A DNA stretch of 64,000 bases from Enterococcus diestrammenae (GCF_009933255.1 NZ_MAEI01000013.1:40260-104259), one strand, 5' to 3'; numbered from the stretch's first letter, positions 43,271 through 52,841 are shown. Program-made: numbers and translations. The notes: generated by a model from the sequence alone, not told the origin.

Positions 43271-44455
43271 ATGATTGACGAAGAGAAAAACGAAGTGACC
43301 GTCGAGGCGTTGAAGCAGGTGATCGCCGAACATGCCGATATCGAAATTTTGGTGGCCGGCCAGCAGCATCTTTTTCGTGAAGTCAATACTCAAGGCAATA
43401 ACCAACGACTGCTGTTGCGAAAAGTGCTGGCACCCACCTTACTTGCAATTGTCATTTTAGGTGTGATTTTTGGGAGTTATTCCCAAGGGACGATTCCCTT
43501 AAGTGGTGATTTTTCCATCACCACCATGACGTTAGCGGTTGCTGGTGGCATGGGGGGCTTGTTATTTGCCATCGCGTTGATTGTCAATAAACGACGGCAA
43601 GCTCCCAATTTGCAACAGCTCGTTTGGCGGCATATTCCCACGATAATCTTTTCTTTTTGGTTGATATTGCTGATTGGTTTAGCTGTCTTTTTGTGGCTGA
43701 TTGGCTTGTCATTTGAAGGAGCCAGTTTTGATAAAGTGACCGCTACGGTGATTGCGGCGCTTTTTGCCGGCTTTGTCAACTATGTCATGCTGTTAGCAGT
43801 GGACAGTATCAATGATGAAATGCTGACCAACTTACTGATCTTGGTGAGTGTTGGCGGTATTGTAGCCTCCATGGTCACCAATAGTCAAAGAAACTGGTGG
43901 CAGAAGAATTTTAGTTATTTAGGCACAGAATCCGCCCATAACAGTTGGCAATTCAATGTGACGTTGATGGTCTCGGCCTTGTTGCTGATTGCCTTAATCG
44001 ACTACCTTTTCGTAGATTTAGTGAAGGAGGCCCCGCAGAAAGTGCAGTTATGGATTTTGCGAATCATGCTGACCATGACCGCGATTTCTTTGGGGGCGGT
44101 GGGCTTTTTCCCCAATAACGGTCAAGGTCGCTTACATGAGTTGCACAACTTAGCGGCGAACTGGCTGGTTTATTGGATTATTTTGCTGATTTTGGGGATT
44201 CGCTGGTTATTGCCACGAGTGACGAGGGAATTTTTGACGGTATCTTATGGGATTGCCGGCACGCTTTTGGTAGCAAATTTCCTCTTTCAAACCATCGGCT
44301 ATCTATCATTGACAGCCTTTGAAATTATCGCCTTTTTCTTGGCCTTTTCTTGGATTTTATTATTGGTGCAAAACATTCGCAAACTCCATCGCCGTCCTCG
44401 GATTGTGATTGAGATTGCGGCACAGACACCGGAAGCTTCGTCAAAAGAAGTGTAA
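43271..44455 (+). CDS. DUF998-family multipass membrane protein
   Basis: 394 residues: a soluble N-terminal helix region (1-50) and about ten hydrophobic spans. The middle shows the DUF998 signature (NFSYLGTESAHNSWQFNVTL, and GFFPNNGQGRLHELHNLAAN). DUF998 proteins are membrane proteins of unknown function. The ATG follows GGAAGAAAGG. Stand-alone gene between two terminators. Confidence 0.8.
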   Translation: MIDEEKNEVTVEALKQVIAEHADIEILVAGQQHLFREVNTQGNNQRLLLRKVLAPTLLAIVILGVIFGSYSQGTIPLSGDFSITTMTLAVAGGMGGLLFAIALIVNKRRQAPNLQQLVWRHIPTIIFSFWLILLIGLAVFLWLIGLSFEGASFDKVTATVIAALFAGFVNYVMLLAVDSINDEMLTNLLILVSVGGIVASMVTNSQRNWWQKNFSYLGTESAHNSWQFNVTLMVSALLLIALIDYLFVDLVKEAPQKVQLWILRIMLTMTAISLGAVGFFPNNGQGRLHELHNLAANWLVYWIILLILGIRWLLPRVTREFLTVSYGIAGTLLVANFLFQTIGYLSLTAFEIIAFFLAFSWILLLVQNIRKLHRRPRIVIEIAAQTPEASSKEV

Positions 44456-44481
44456 ATGTTTCAGCAGCTTTTCATCAAAAT

Positions 44482-44526
44482 AGGCAGCCTCGCGTAGCAA
44501 GCGCTCGCGGTGGCTGCCTGTTTTAA
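44482..44526. terminator. Terminator after the DUF998 gene
   Basis: AGGCAGCC / GGCTGCCT stem continued by a second CGCG...CGCG pairing inside, followed by GTTTTAAT; placed between converging genes. Confidence 0.8.
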
Positions 44527-44541
44527 TATGCTGGTGAGACC

Positions 44542-45030
44542 TTAATCCCCGATATAATAGGCCATCCGGTATTCATCGACCCAGGTTTCGTTGATCCAAA
44601 ACTCCCGTTTAGCCAGACCTTCATCGACAAAGCCGATTTTTTGATAGAACTTTCGAGCTCCGGGATTTGTGGCAAAGACTTCCAATGAGAGTTTGCCGAT
44701 GCCGGCTTCGGTCCCTCGGCGAATCAATTCGGCCATGAGTTTTCGCCCCACTTGTTGCCCTTGAGCTTCAGGGGCGATGGCGATACCTAATACCCAGTGA
44801 CGTCTGTGGGCGGGGAGGGGGGAAGGGTGGTGGTAGCTGACGCAGCCCAACACCTTTCCAGAAGCTTCTTCTTTGGCTAATAACAAAGACTGGTGCCAAA
44901 GACTGGCAGCATAGGCATCATAGTCTTCGTATTGCTGGAGGGCCGGGGTGTTTTCCGGTGTCCAGACAGCTTTGTCGATGGCCCATAGTTGGGGGATGTC
45001 GTCAGGTTGCAGTTGGTCAGTGATTATCAT
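44542..45030 (-). CDS. GNAT-family N-acetyltransferase
   Basis: 162 residues. Acetyl-CoA motif A: VLGIAIAPEAQGQQVGRKLM (Q-x-x-G-x-G/A-like), motif B: KLSLEVFATNPGARKFYQKI. The start follows CAGGAGGA. Substrate unknown; such proteins acetylate small molecules or protein N-termini. Confidence 0.87.
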   Translation of the reverse strand: MIITDQLQPDDIPQLWAIDKAVWTPENTPALQQYEDYDAYAASLWHQSLLLAKEEASGKVLGCVSYHHPSPLPAHRRHWVLGIAIAPEAQGQQVGRKLMAELIRRGTEAGIGKLSLEVFATNPGARKFYQKIGFVDEGLAKREFWINETWVDEYRMAYYIGD

Positions 45031-45291
45031 GGCAAATCCTCCTGTAAGAATCGTTTCTTTTAGTTTACCAGAAATGGTGGCGTAGCGCCTTGTGAAGTGA
45101 GGGTATCCATGGTATCTTTAAAGCAATCAAATCATTTACGAAAGTTGGGATGCCACTATGGCAGCGCCTGTACGATAATTTTTTCTTACAAAAAAAGAGA
45201 CCGAAAACTAGGTTTCTTTGTGTTGAAAAAATAATCAAACAGTAGCCGCTATTGGAAAATCCGCTTTTGGGTAGGACTAAAAGCTTCTTTA

Positions 45292-45316
45292 AGACGGCCA
45301 GGTGCCGTCTTTTTTG
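45292..45316 (+). terminator. Terminator hairpin upstream of the MATE gene
   Basis: AGACGGC / GCCGTCT with a 5-nt loop and six T. No plus-strand gene ends here, so it could attenuate transcription into the MATE gene. The gap 45,031-45,471 otherwise shows a minus-strand-oriented hairpin at 45,187-45,220 and no gene. Confidence 0.75.
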
Positions 45317-45471
45317 CTTACTCGCAAGTTCGGTTGTCTATTTTAAAGAAAGTGCGTAGTGAAAACCCGCTGATTTGGACGGGGCGAAGCAAGGGCCGCC
45401 ATACCGGCTTTCTTTATCAAGCAGTCACAATCAGGATTTTCCTAAGGGCCAGAAAGTGTGGGTACCGATTT

Positions 45472-46794
45472 TTGGAAAATAATAAACGAAAAATTTATAG
45501 GGAACTAAATGCCTTTGCGGCGCCTTTAGTGCTGAAAAATCTGCTTCAAGTGATAATCGAGTTAGGTTTGGGGATGATTTCCGGTCATATTTCCCTGGCG
45601 GCGATTGCAGCGACGGGAACCATTGATGGCTTGCTGTATGCCTTGATTGGCTTTTTGGGTAGTGGGACAGTTTCATATACGATTTACGCTGCTCGGATTG
45701 TCGACAAACAATCCCGAGAAGCAAAGGAGCTGTTTAAATCTTTAGTGGGATTAAACGGCGCATTGGGGATTGGTTGTACAGTTATTTTATTGCTTTTTGC
45801 CCGAGAGATCATGGCGGGTATTTATCATTTTGATGGGCAACTTCTCGCCTTGACCGTCGACTATTGCCGAGTCAGCAGTTGGAATGTCTTGCTGACGCTG
45901 CTGAGTTTTGCTCTAACTAATCAAATGAAGGTTCGTAAACAGACACAAGGGATTTTACAAGCTAGTTTTTTTGGCGGGCTTGGCCAATTGGCTTTGACAG
46001 GGCTGTTTGCAGGGCTAGTCTTCACCGGGGAAAACCGCGTCTTAGGTGTCGCCCTCGGTTGGGTGTTGTCAGAAGTCTTTGTGTTTATGTATTATGCTTG
46101 GCTATTACGCCAAGATCTTGGGCAGCTCAAAGGCGTCTCTGCTTGTCGCTGGACCTTTTTATTGCGCAAAAGTGGGGTTCTTTTTTTACAGGAATTGGTG
46201 GAAGGCTCGCTGTTTCAAGTACTAGTGACTGCTGCTTTGGCGCGCACGGGGAGTTTGCTTTTCGCCGCCTACCAAATTTGTTTGCGGCTGACAGAAGTTT
46301 TTCTGGCGCCGTTGTTCATGTACTGCAATGGGCTGATGGTCTTGTTAGGGGAAAGGCTCGGCCTAGGGGAGCGGGAAAGCCTGCGCCAACTGCCAAGGAT
46401 TACCTTACAAATGTTCCTGAGTCTCTTTTTCGCCATGGCATTACCCGGTTGGTTGTTTCGTGAGCAGCTTCTCGGGTTGATCACCAATTTACCCGCTGTT
46501 TCAGCTAAAGGAGGGAGTCTACTGGGATTGGTAATTCTAACGGAAGCGAGTCGTCCTTTTTATGAAATTAGCAAATATAGTTTGCAAACGGTGGGTGGTG
46601 AAAAACAGGCGTTGAAAATCACTGGTGTCATCAACAGTGGGTCTCTGTTGGCGATCTGGCTTATGCCTACGAAGCTGCCGCTTATTCTACTGTCCGTGAT
46701 GGCGAGTCAGTTACTGTGTGCGGGCTGCTTTTACTTCGAGTTTCGCAAAGCCTGTGCCGACCTTTTTCCTGTAAAGGTTCAGCTTGATAAGTGA
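45472..46794 (+). CDS. MATE-family efflux transporter
   Basis: Multidrug/oligosaccharidyl-lipid/polysaccharide-type membrane antiporter with about 12 spans. Seen: [20 protein letters not shown] at the start, [38 protein letters not shown], and a repeated second half. The frame is open further upstream (to 45,334), but the first conserved residues begin at [14 protein letters not shown], so TTG at 45,472 is the best start although its site (GTGTGGG) is weak. Substrate unknown. Confidence 0.75.
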   Translation: MENNKRKIYRELNAFAAPLVLKNLLQVIIELGLGMISGHISLAAIAATGTIDGLLYALIGFLGSGTVSYTIYAARIVDKQSREAKELFKSLVGLNGALGIGCTVILLLFAREIMAGIYHFDGQLLALTVDYCRVSSWNVLLTLLSFALTNQMKVRKQTQGILQASFFGGLGQLALTGLFAGLVFTGENRVLGVALGWVLSEVFVFMYYAWLLRQDLGQLKGVSACRWTFLLRKSGVLFLQELVEGSLFQVLVTAALARTGSLLFAAYQICLRLTEVFLAPLFMYCNGLMVLLGERLGLGERESLRQLPRITLQMFLSLFFAMALPGWLFREQLLGLITNLPAVSAKGGSLLGLVILTEASRPFYEISKYSLQTVGGEKQALKITGVINSGSLLAIWLMPTKLPLILLSVMASQLLCAGCFYFEFRKACADLFPVKVQLDK

Positions 46795-46807
46795 TTGAGA
46801 AAATCAC

Positions 46808-46836
46808 TTTACACTTGCGCAGGACTATGGTAGTAT
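46808..46836 (+). promoter_or_regulatory. rplS promoter
   Basis: TTTACA and TAGTAT separated by exactly 17 bp, giving an 80-nt leader before rplS. The leader may fold (AGCGC...GCTC) and may carry an L19 autoregulatory element; that is not proven here. Confidence 0.6.
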
Positions 46837-46922
46837 GTCTTGGTGAGCGCACTGCTCAACAATTACGATATTCCGCTGGGGTGTGTCACCTTACGAATGT
46901 TTGGAAATTAGGAGAATGCAAA

Positions 46923-47270
46923 ATGAACCCATTGATTCAAGAATTAACTCAAGAACAATTACGCACTGATATCCCAGCTTTCCGCCCTGGGGACACTGTT
47001 CGCGTTCACGCGAAAGTTGTCGAAGGAACTCGCGAACGGATCCAGTTGTTTGAAGGCGTCGTTATCAAACGTCGTGGCGCTGGCATCAGCGAAACTTACA
47101 CTGTTCGTAAAATCTCTAACGGTGTTGGTGTAGAACGGACTTTCCCATTGCACACACCACGTGTTGCTAAAATCGAAGTCGTTCGCTACGGTAAAGTTCG
47201 TCGTGCGAAATTGTACTACTTGCGCGCTTTGCATGGTAAAGCTGCACGTATCAAAGAAATCAGAAGATAA
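46923..47270 (+). CDS. rplS: Large ribosomal subunit protein L19
   Basis: 115 residues, complete: [49 protein letters not shown]-like segment ([16 protein letters not shown]) and [20 protein letters not shown]. The ATG follows TTAGGAG. Codon use is that of a highly expressed gene. The conjugative element begins soon after its terminator. Confidence 0.97.
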   Translation: MNPLIQELTQEQLRTDIPAFRPGDTVRVHAKVVEGTRERIQLFEGVVIKRRGAGISETYTVRKISNGVGVERTFPLHTPRVAKIEVVRYGKVRRAKLYYLRALHGKAARIKEIRR

Positions 47271-47306
47271 ACACGGAAAACTTCCTTGGAAATCTGAAAT
47301 CTGTGA

Positions 47307-47341
47307 AAAGTCCTTGTATATCAAGGGCTTTTTCTTTTTTC
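47307..47341 (+). terminator. rplS terminator
   Basis: AAAAGTCCTTG / CAAGGGCTTTT stem with a 5-nt loop and a T-rich tail of more than ten bases. Also the last sequence typical of the chromosome before composition changes. Confidence 0.85.
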
Positions 47342-47640
47342 TCTATCACAGTTTTTAGCCATTTTTGGCTGTTTTGGACCATTTTTCACTCATATTCCCC
47401 CGAATTGTCCTAGATTGTCCGACATTGACTATCAGTGTCGTCAAAATAGGGCAAAATTTAGTAGTCAGCTTGACGACAAATATAATACGAAAAATACCAA
47501 AACATTTACCGAATTTAGCAACTTTTGAACCCGAGTTACTAAAAAGGCTGACTTTTTTCAAAAAAGACAAAACATGTACTTTTCTACTAAAAAGTTGATG
47601 TGATAGGTTTCTATCTAAACAATTCTTAGGAGTTTTTATC

Positions 47641-48303
47641 GTGAAGCAAGATGATGGACGAATCGTATGGAAAAATTTGAGTGACCTCAAGCTAATTTTG
47701 CTAATCAATCAATTCATCGAAAAACACGGAATAAAATCTAGTCGTCAGTACCAGAAAAAATTATCAGAGAATCCAAATTCTGCACCAAGTATGTGGTTTA
47801 TTAATCAAAAATATGGATCATGGGAAAATTTATTGGTTAGTATTGGTCTGGAGAATACAGAATATGGGAAATGGTCAAAAATATCAGAAAAAAAATTATT
47901 GGAAATAGTAGAGTCCTTTATTGTGGCTGAGAAAATAACTTCTCAGCGTAAATATGAACAAAAATCAGTGGGAAAAGATGTTCCTTCATTAAGTACACTG
48001 AAAAAGAGGTTTGGAGATGTAAAACCTCTATTCAGAAAGAAAATAGAGAAACCTTCACTTACTGATTTTGAACTGATGCTTGAACTAAGAAATGAAATAA
48101 TCCGACTAAAATTACAGGATGATTTATCAATGACAAAATTTCGGAAACTTGTCCAATCCTCGAAACTTCCGTCAGTTGATACAATTATGAAAAAAACAAA
48201 TAAAAATTGGGAGGAATTGATGGCAGAAATAGGATTTGATTATCGAAGAATCAAAATCTATAAACAAAGAAATAACTTATCTCAAACAAAGAAAACTAAA
48301 TAG
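47641..48303 (+). CDS. Protein with three homing-endonuclease-associated (HNH-repeat) units
   Basis: 220 residues, basic. GTG start behind AGGAG. Three similar units of about 45-60 residues: SRQYQKKLSENPNSAPSMWF..QKYGSWENLL, SQRKYEQKS...VPSLSTLKKRFG, and MTKFRKLVQSSKLPSVDTIM..NWEELM. This is the helical repeat found beside homing endonucleases and thought to bind DNA. No nuclease domain is seen. It is the first gene of the element next to rplS and has its own terminator. A role in regulation or target recognition is inference. Confidence 0.68.
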   Translation: MKQDDGRIVWKNLSDLKLILLINQFIEKHGIKSSRQYQKKLSENPNSAPSMWFINQKYGSWENLLVSIGLENTEYGKWSKISEKKLLEIVESFIVAEKITSQRKYEQKSVGKDVPSLSTLKKRFGDVKPLFRKKIEKPSLTDFELMLELRNEIIRLKLQDDLSMTKFRKLVQSSKLPSVDTIMKKTNKNWEELMAEIGFDYRRIKIYKQRNNLSQTKKTK

Positions 48304-48317
48304 TAATACGAGAGGTT

Positions 48318-48354
48318 AGACGTTCAAAACTAAAAATTTGAACGTCTTTTTTTA
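48318..48354 (+). terminator. Terminator after the HNH-repeat gene
   Basis: Perfect 11-bp stem AGACGTTCAAA / TTTGAACGTCT, 8-nt loop, then seven T. Confidence 0.92.
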
Positions 48355-48384
48355 TTTCTCAAAAATGAAAGGAGATTTTATTTT

Positions 48385-51300
48385 ATGAAAAAGCCGAGAT
48401 TTAAAAATTGGCGATTATTTGCGACTTTAGCTCTGTTGAGTCAAACAATTGGCGGAGCAATTGCTCCTACGGTTGCTTTGGCCGATGAAATTACTCATCC
48501 GCAAACAGTGACTGTGTATAGTGATCAGTCTCATCTTTATTCTGTTGAGGGAACTTTTAATGATGGTCGAACATTATCTGAGGTAACGGTCCCTCACTAT
48601 GCTATCTATAATGGGGAGAAACAAGATATTTTCTGTATTGAACCAGGAGTTCCAATTTATAATGAATTCACTCCAGGGTATGAGAAAAATCCATTGCCTG
48701 ATATGTCGGAGAAAGCGAAATTAGTTTCAGTGTTATGGAAAAATGCCGGTACAGACATTGATACACAAATGGTTGCTCAAAAGATGATTTGGCAAGAAGT
48801 GAATGGCTATACTCTTCACTCAATCAAACGATCAGATGGTAGTGCCGTAAATATCGCAGCCATTGAAGCAAAAATTAATCAAGCTATCGCCGATTATCAG
48901 AAGAAACCAAGCTTCCATAATAGCACAGCTAAAACTGTGTTAGGTCAATCGACTACTGTAACGGATACTAATAATTTGAACTTATCAGAGTTCGATGAAG
49001 TTGTGGAAAATACTGCAAATATTGATTATCGTGTCAACGGCAATCAATTGGTAATCACCCCAAATGTCAATTCTAATGAAAATGGTGTGCTGACGCTTAA
49101 GAAATCTGCTGGAACGGGGACACCGGTAGCTTACAAAATGGCTGGCCAACAAACTTTAATGGCCGGGGCAATTGATAAACCGAATACTTACACGATCAAA
49201 ATTGATGTGGAAACTAAGGGTTCTTTAAAGATTAAAAAAGTCGATAAAGAATCAGGTGAAGTTGTACCAGGAACGGTTTTCCATTTAGACTTTGGAAAAA
49301 CTTTACCTGCAAAAGACGTGACTACCGATAAAGAAGGCATTGCGACATTGGATGGGATTACTCATGGTACAAAGGTAACCATTACTGAAAAATCGGTGCC
49401 AGCGCCTTATACGATTGATACCACACCCATGACTGCCACGATTAAAGCAGGCGAAACCATTTCCGTGACTTCAAAAAATACGCGAGAAAAAGGTCAAATT
49501 CTGTTGGATAAAACCGGAGTTGAAACAGGGACTGACCTTTGGAATGACAATTACTCCTTAGCGGGAAATACGTTTGCGATTCGCAAAGATAGTCCAACCG
49601 GTGAAATTGTTCAAGAAATGACCACGGATGAAAAAGGCCATGCGGAAACACCAAAAGAGATTGCCAATGCGTTGGAATTGGGAACTTACTACGTGACCGA
49701 AACCAAAGCAGCTAATGGTTTTGTGAATACTTTCAAACCCGTAAAAGTTGAATTGAAGTATGCCAATCAGACGGTGGCCCTTGTGACCAGTAACATAAAA
49801 GGGCAAAATCAAGAAATCACTGGTGAAACCACTTTGACAAAAGAAGACAAAGATGCCGGTAATGAAACCCAAGGGAAAGCGGAGTTTAAAGGAGCTGAAT
49901 ATACTCTCTTTACTGCAAAAGATGGTCAAGCTGTTAAATGGGGTGAGGCTTTTAAACCAGAACTAGTGAAAGGAACGAAAGCTTCTGATGAAACAGTGAC
50001 TTTGACTTTAGATGAAAAGAATCAAATTGCTGCTAAACACTTAGCAATTAATGAGTATTACTGGCAAGAAACAAAAGCGCCAGAAGGCTACGCCTTAGAT
50101 GGAAACAAGTACCCTGTTTCCATCAAAAAAGTGGATGATAACGAAAAAAATGCCGTGATTACCCGAGATGTTACGGCAAAGGAACAAGTAATCCGCTTCG
50201 GCTTTGATTTCTTCAAGTTTGCCGGATCTGCTGCCGGGACTACCGAAACGGGCTTTAATGATTTAACCTTTAAGGTAACACCGTTAGAAGGAACCGAGGA
50301 AATTACCGGTGCTAAGGATGAAGCGACCACAGCTTACAATGAACAGCTAGGCTTTGATGGTTATGGCAAATTTGAAAATCTGCCTTATGGGGATTATTTA
50401 CTAGAAGAAGTAGAAGCACCAGAAGGATTCCAAAAGATTACACCGCTAGAAATCCATTCTACTTTCAAAGAAAATAAAGAAGACTATGCTAAGATCGAAT
50501 ATGTCTTTACCATTACCGAAAAAGGACAAAAGCAGCCGATTAAAACAGTGAAAGTACCTTATGAGAAGCTAACCAATACGAATTTCTCTGTTAGTCTGAA
50601 CCGTTTAATGCTTTATGATTTGCCTGAGGAAGAAGACAGCTTAACTTCTCTAGCGACTTGGAAAGACGGAAACAAAGAATTGACAACTCTGGATTCTACA
50701 GAGCTAGTTGATAAATTGAGTTACAACTTGCATGAAATCAAAGACGATTGGTATGTGGTGGCTCAAGCAATCGATGTGGAAGCCACAAAAGCTGACCAAG
50801 AAAAAGATGAACAAGCGAAACCAGTCGTAATTGCCGAAGCAACCGCAACTTTGGCGAACAAAGAGAAAACAGGAACTTGGGAAATTCTGCATAAATTAAC
50901 CGCCGAACAAGTTTTGGATAAAACCATTGTCTTATTCAACTATGTGTATGAAAACAAGGAAGCTTTTGAAGCGGGCGATGAGCCAGTCGCAAAAGATGCT
51001 AGTTTGAATAATCAAGCACAAACTGTCAATTGTACAGTGGAACGTCATGTTTCCATCCAAACAAAAGCGCACTTAGAAGACGGATCTCAGACCTTTACTC
51101 ATGGTGATGTGGTAGATATGTTTGACGATGTGTCCATTACCCATGATGTTCTGGATGGCTCAAAAGAAGCCTTTGAAACCATTTTGTATGCTTTATTACC
51201 AGATGGTACAAACAAAGAAATTTGGAAATCTGGCAAGATTGATTATGAAGTGAATGACAAAGAATTCACCAAAACCGTGCTTGCAGAAAAAGTCGATACC

Positions 51301-51612
51301 AGCAAATATCCAGAAGGAACTAAGTTTACCTTTGCGGAAATCAATTACGACAAAGATGGCAATATCAATGGCAAACACAATGAAGATCTGAAAGAAAAAT
51401 CCCAAACCTTAACACCAAAAGAAGTTCCGACAACCCCTAGTACACCAGACCAACCGGAAACACCAACTGTTCCAAGTGACTCTCAAGAATCTAGTCCCAC
51501 AGTAAAGACATTCCCTCAAACTGGGGAGAAAAATTCCAACGTTCTCCTATTCATTGGGTTTACCTTAATCTTTGCGACTGCTGGGTATTATTTCTGGAAT
51601 CGCCGAAACTAA
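48385..51612 (+). CDS. LPXTG-type surface adhesin with thioester, Cna-B and VaFE-like domains
   Basis: 1,075 residues. Signal peptide to about residue 34. A thioester domain follows: Cys84 in DIFCIEPGVP and Gln132 in VAQKMIW, the pair that can form the reactive bond. Then several Cna-B/SpaA-type beta domains with isopeptide Lys/Glu signatures (SLKIKKVDKESGEVVPGTVF, TKAANGFV, EAPEGFQKI). A late region (about 875-1,010, VDMFDDVSITHDVLDGSKE) looks like a VaFE/ester-bond repeat. C-terminus: Pro-rich linker, sorting signal FPQTG (variant of LPXTG), hydrophobic span, RRN. Attached to the wall by sortase. Likely role in adhesion to host surfaces or in mating contact. The ATG follows AAAGGAG. Confidence 0.88.
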   Translation: MKKPRFKNWRLFATLALLSQTIGGAIAPTVALADEITHPQTVTVYSDQSHLYSVEGTFNDGRTLSEVTVPHYAIYNGEKQDIFCIEPGVPIYNEFTPGYEKNPLPDMSEKAKLVSVLWKNAGTDIDTQMVAQKMIWQEVNGYTLHSIKRSDGSAVNIAAIEAKINQAIADYQKKPSFHNSTAKTVLGQSTTVTDTNNLNLSEFDEVVENTANIDYRVNGNQLVITPNVNSNENGVLTLKKSAGTGTPVAYKMAGQQTLMAGAIDKPNTYTIKIDVETKGSLKIKKVDKESGEVVPGTVFHLDFGKTLPAKDVTTDKEGIATLDGITHGTKVTITEKSVPAPYTIDTTPMTATIKAGETISVTSKNTREKGQILLDKTGVETGTDLWNDNYSLAGNTFAIRKDSPTGEIVQEMTTDEKGHAETPKEIANALELGTYYVTETKAANGFVNTFKPVKVELKYANQTVALVTSNIKGQNQEITGETTLTKEDKDAGNETQGKAEFKGAEYTLFTAKDGQAVKWGEAFKPELVKGTKASDETVTLTLDEKNQIAAKHLAINEYYWQETKAPEGYALDGNKYPVSIKKVDDNEKNAVITRDVTAKEQVIRFGFDFFKFAGSAAGTTETGFNDLTFKVTPLEGTEEITGAKDEATTAYNEQLGFDGYGKFENLPYGDYLLEEVEAPEGFQKITPLEIHSTFKENKEDYAKIEYVFTITEKGQKQPIKTVKVPYEKLTNTNFSVSLNRLMLYDLPEEEDSLTSLATWKDGNKELTTLDSTELVDKLSYNLHEIKDDWYVVAQAIDVEATKADQEKDEQAKPVVIAEATATLANKEKTGTWEILHKLTAEQVLDKTIVLFNYVYENKEAFEAGDEPVAKDASLNNQAQTVNCTVERHVSIQTKAHLEDGSQTFTHGDVVDMFDDVSITHDVLDGSKEAFETILYALLPDGTNKEIWKSGKIDYEVNDKEFTKTVLAEKVDTSKYPEGTKFTFAEINYDKDGNINGKHNEDLKEKSQTLTPKEVPTTPSTPDQPETPTVPSDSQESSPTVKTFPQTGEKNSNVLLFIGFTLIFATAGYYFWNRRN

Positions 51613-51621
51613 GGTGATGAG

Positions 51622-51702
51622 ATGAAACAAGTAAATAGTAAAAACCAATGTGTGCGATCGCCTCCTAAAAAAGTGGTTGCGCTATTTTTGTATCCAAACT
51701 AA
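51622..51702 (+). CDS. Possible 26-residue peptide between adhesin and orf23
   Basis: ATG behind AAGGTGATGAG, 9 bp after the adhesin stop, encoding MKQVNSKNQC... and ending ...ALFLYPN. Mixed basic and hydrophobic. No relatives known to me; it could be a leader peptide or nothing. Confidence 0.25.
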   Translation: MKQVNSKNQCVRSPPKKVVALFLYPN

Positions 51703-51723
51703 AAATGAAAAGAGGAAAAAAAT

Positions 51724-52038
51724 ATGGAATTAAAATTTGTCGTACCAAATATGGTCGAAACCTTTGGAAAGATAAGTTATGCCGGTGAAGGCGAAATTCT
51801 AACAGAAGGATATGGGCGGTATACTACGGTGATTGGTCGTAGTTATCATTTATATTCCAGTAAGCAACGCGCCGATGATATTGAAGTGGTGGTCGCAGCG
51901 GAAGCCGGGGAAAAGGATTTTGATCAAGATCAACCATTGAAGGCTGTCAATCCCCACTTAGTTGCCAAGGGTTATGAAATCGAGAACCGTGGTTTTACCG
52001 ATTACGTGTTGCATGTCGATGATTTAGTGAAAGCATAG
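51724..52038 (+). CDS. Tn916 Orf23-like YdcP/DUF961 protein
   Basis: 104 residues. ELKFVVPNMVETFGKISYAG and IGRSYHLYSSKQRADDIEVV are typical of the YdcP/DUF961 family found next to the coupling protein in Tn916 and ICEBs1. Beta-rich, soluble, acidic C-terminus (DYVLHVDDLVKA). The ATG follows AAAGAGGAA. Role in conjugation is not settled. First of two adjacent family members. Confidence 0.85.
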   Translation: MELKFVVPNMVETFGKISYAGEGEILTEGYGRYTTVIGRSYHLYSSKQRADDIEVVVAAEAGEKDFDQDQPLKAVNPHLVAKGYEIENRGFTDYVLHVDDLVKA

Positions 52039-52050
52039 GAGGAAAAGAAT

Positions 52051-52425
52051 ATGAGATTAACAGAAGGTATTGTTGTAGATTCCGGATTAACGTTTGGGAA
52101 ATTGCGGTTTTCCGCATTGCGCCGGGAAGTTCGCAAACAAAATGAGGATGGAACGATTAGTAATGAGATCAAAGAACGGACTTATAATTTGAAATCCTCG
52201 GCTCAAGGTCGAATGATTCAAGTCAGTATTCCAGCAAATGTTCCATTACGTGAGTTTGCCTATGATGCAGAAGTCGATTTGGTGAATCCAATTGTGGATA
52301 CTGTCGCCAATTATGTTTTCCGAGAAGGGACCACCGTCAACTGGTTCATTAAAGCGGATGATTTGGTACTGAAACGCCCGCAAAATCAAGGAACTTCTAC
52401 CAATCAAAACGAAGGGAAGAAATAG
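52051..52425 (+). CDS. Tn916 Orf22-like YdcP/DUF961 protein
   Basis: 124 residues. RLTEGIVVDSGLTFGKLRFS, SIPANVPLREFAYDAEVDLV and NWFIKADDLVLKRPQ are family signatures, with a loose basic/Asn-rich tail. Start 12 bp after the previous stop behind AGGAGGAA. Same operon; paralogue of the gene before it. Confidence 0.85.
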   Translation: MRLTEGIVVDSGLTFGKLRFSALRREVRKQNEDGTISNEIKERTYNLKSSAQGRMIQVSIPANVPLREFAYDAEVDLVNPIVDTVANYVFREGTTVNWFIKADDLVLKRPQNQGTSTNQNEGKK

Positions 52426-52770
52426 GTGAAGAGGATGAAAATTGATGTTGAGCATATGATGGATTGTCTGGAACAATATGGCAAAGGAGAGCTAACCGAA
52501 GAACAAATGAACAAAGCTCTGACGGTGAACGAAAAAGTATTTCTGATTATGCATCAAGATTTTCTTGAACCAGACGAAGAAGAGTTCGATGTCTTGGATT
52601 GGTTAGATGAAGAAGGCTCTTTCTTCATGGTTGTGGAAGTAGATGAACGCTTGTGTCGGGAAGCCGAATCCGTATTAGAAGAGATTGGTGTGGAAATGCC
52701 GGATGCCATTGAAAGTTTTTTAAAGCAATTAGTTGAAACCAAGCAACTCCCCATAGCAGTAAATGACTAG
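52426..52770 (+). CDS. Hypothetical ICE protein with RelB/DinJ-like C-terminal segment
   Basis: 114 residues, acidic. GTG start directly after the preceding stop, with GAAGGGA 8 nt before it; the next ATG (52,435) has poorer spacing. The first 65 residues are acidic (EPDEEEFDVLDWLDEEG). The last 45 (VDERLCREAESVLEEIGVEM, IESFLKQLVETKQLPIAV) follow the pattern of RelB/DinJ antitoxins: ribbon-like strand, helix, helix, LP. No toxin gene is adjacent. It may be a domesticated regulator rather than an antitoxin. A terminator follows. Confidence 0.6.
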   Translation: MKRMKIDVEHMMDCLEQYGKGELTEEQMNKALTVNEKVFLIMHQDFLEPDEEEFDVLDWLDEEGSFFMVVEVDERLCREAESVLEEIGVEMPDAIESFLKQLVETKQLPIAVND

Positions 52771-52787
52771 CATAACTTGTTGAAATT

Positions 52788-52818
52788 AGCCCAATGAAAT
52801 TTCTGTTGGGCTTTTTTC
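52788..52818 (+). terminator. Terminator before the ftsK gene
   Basis: AGCCCAA / TTGGGCT stem with an 11-nt loop and six T. An ATG that would lengthen the ftsK gene (52,794) lies inside this hairpin, which argues against its use. Confidence 0.8.
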
Positions 52819-52841
52819 GATTGGAGGTGGAAAACATCAAA

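Noticed and set aside
52794..52841. Longer N-terminus of the coupling protein from ATG 52,794
   Set aside because: That ATG is inside a terminator stem and lacks a ribosome binding site.
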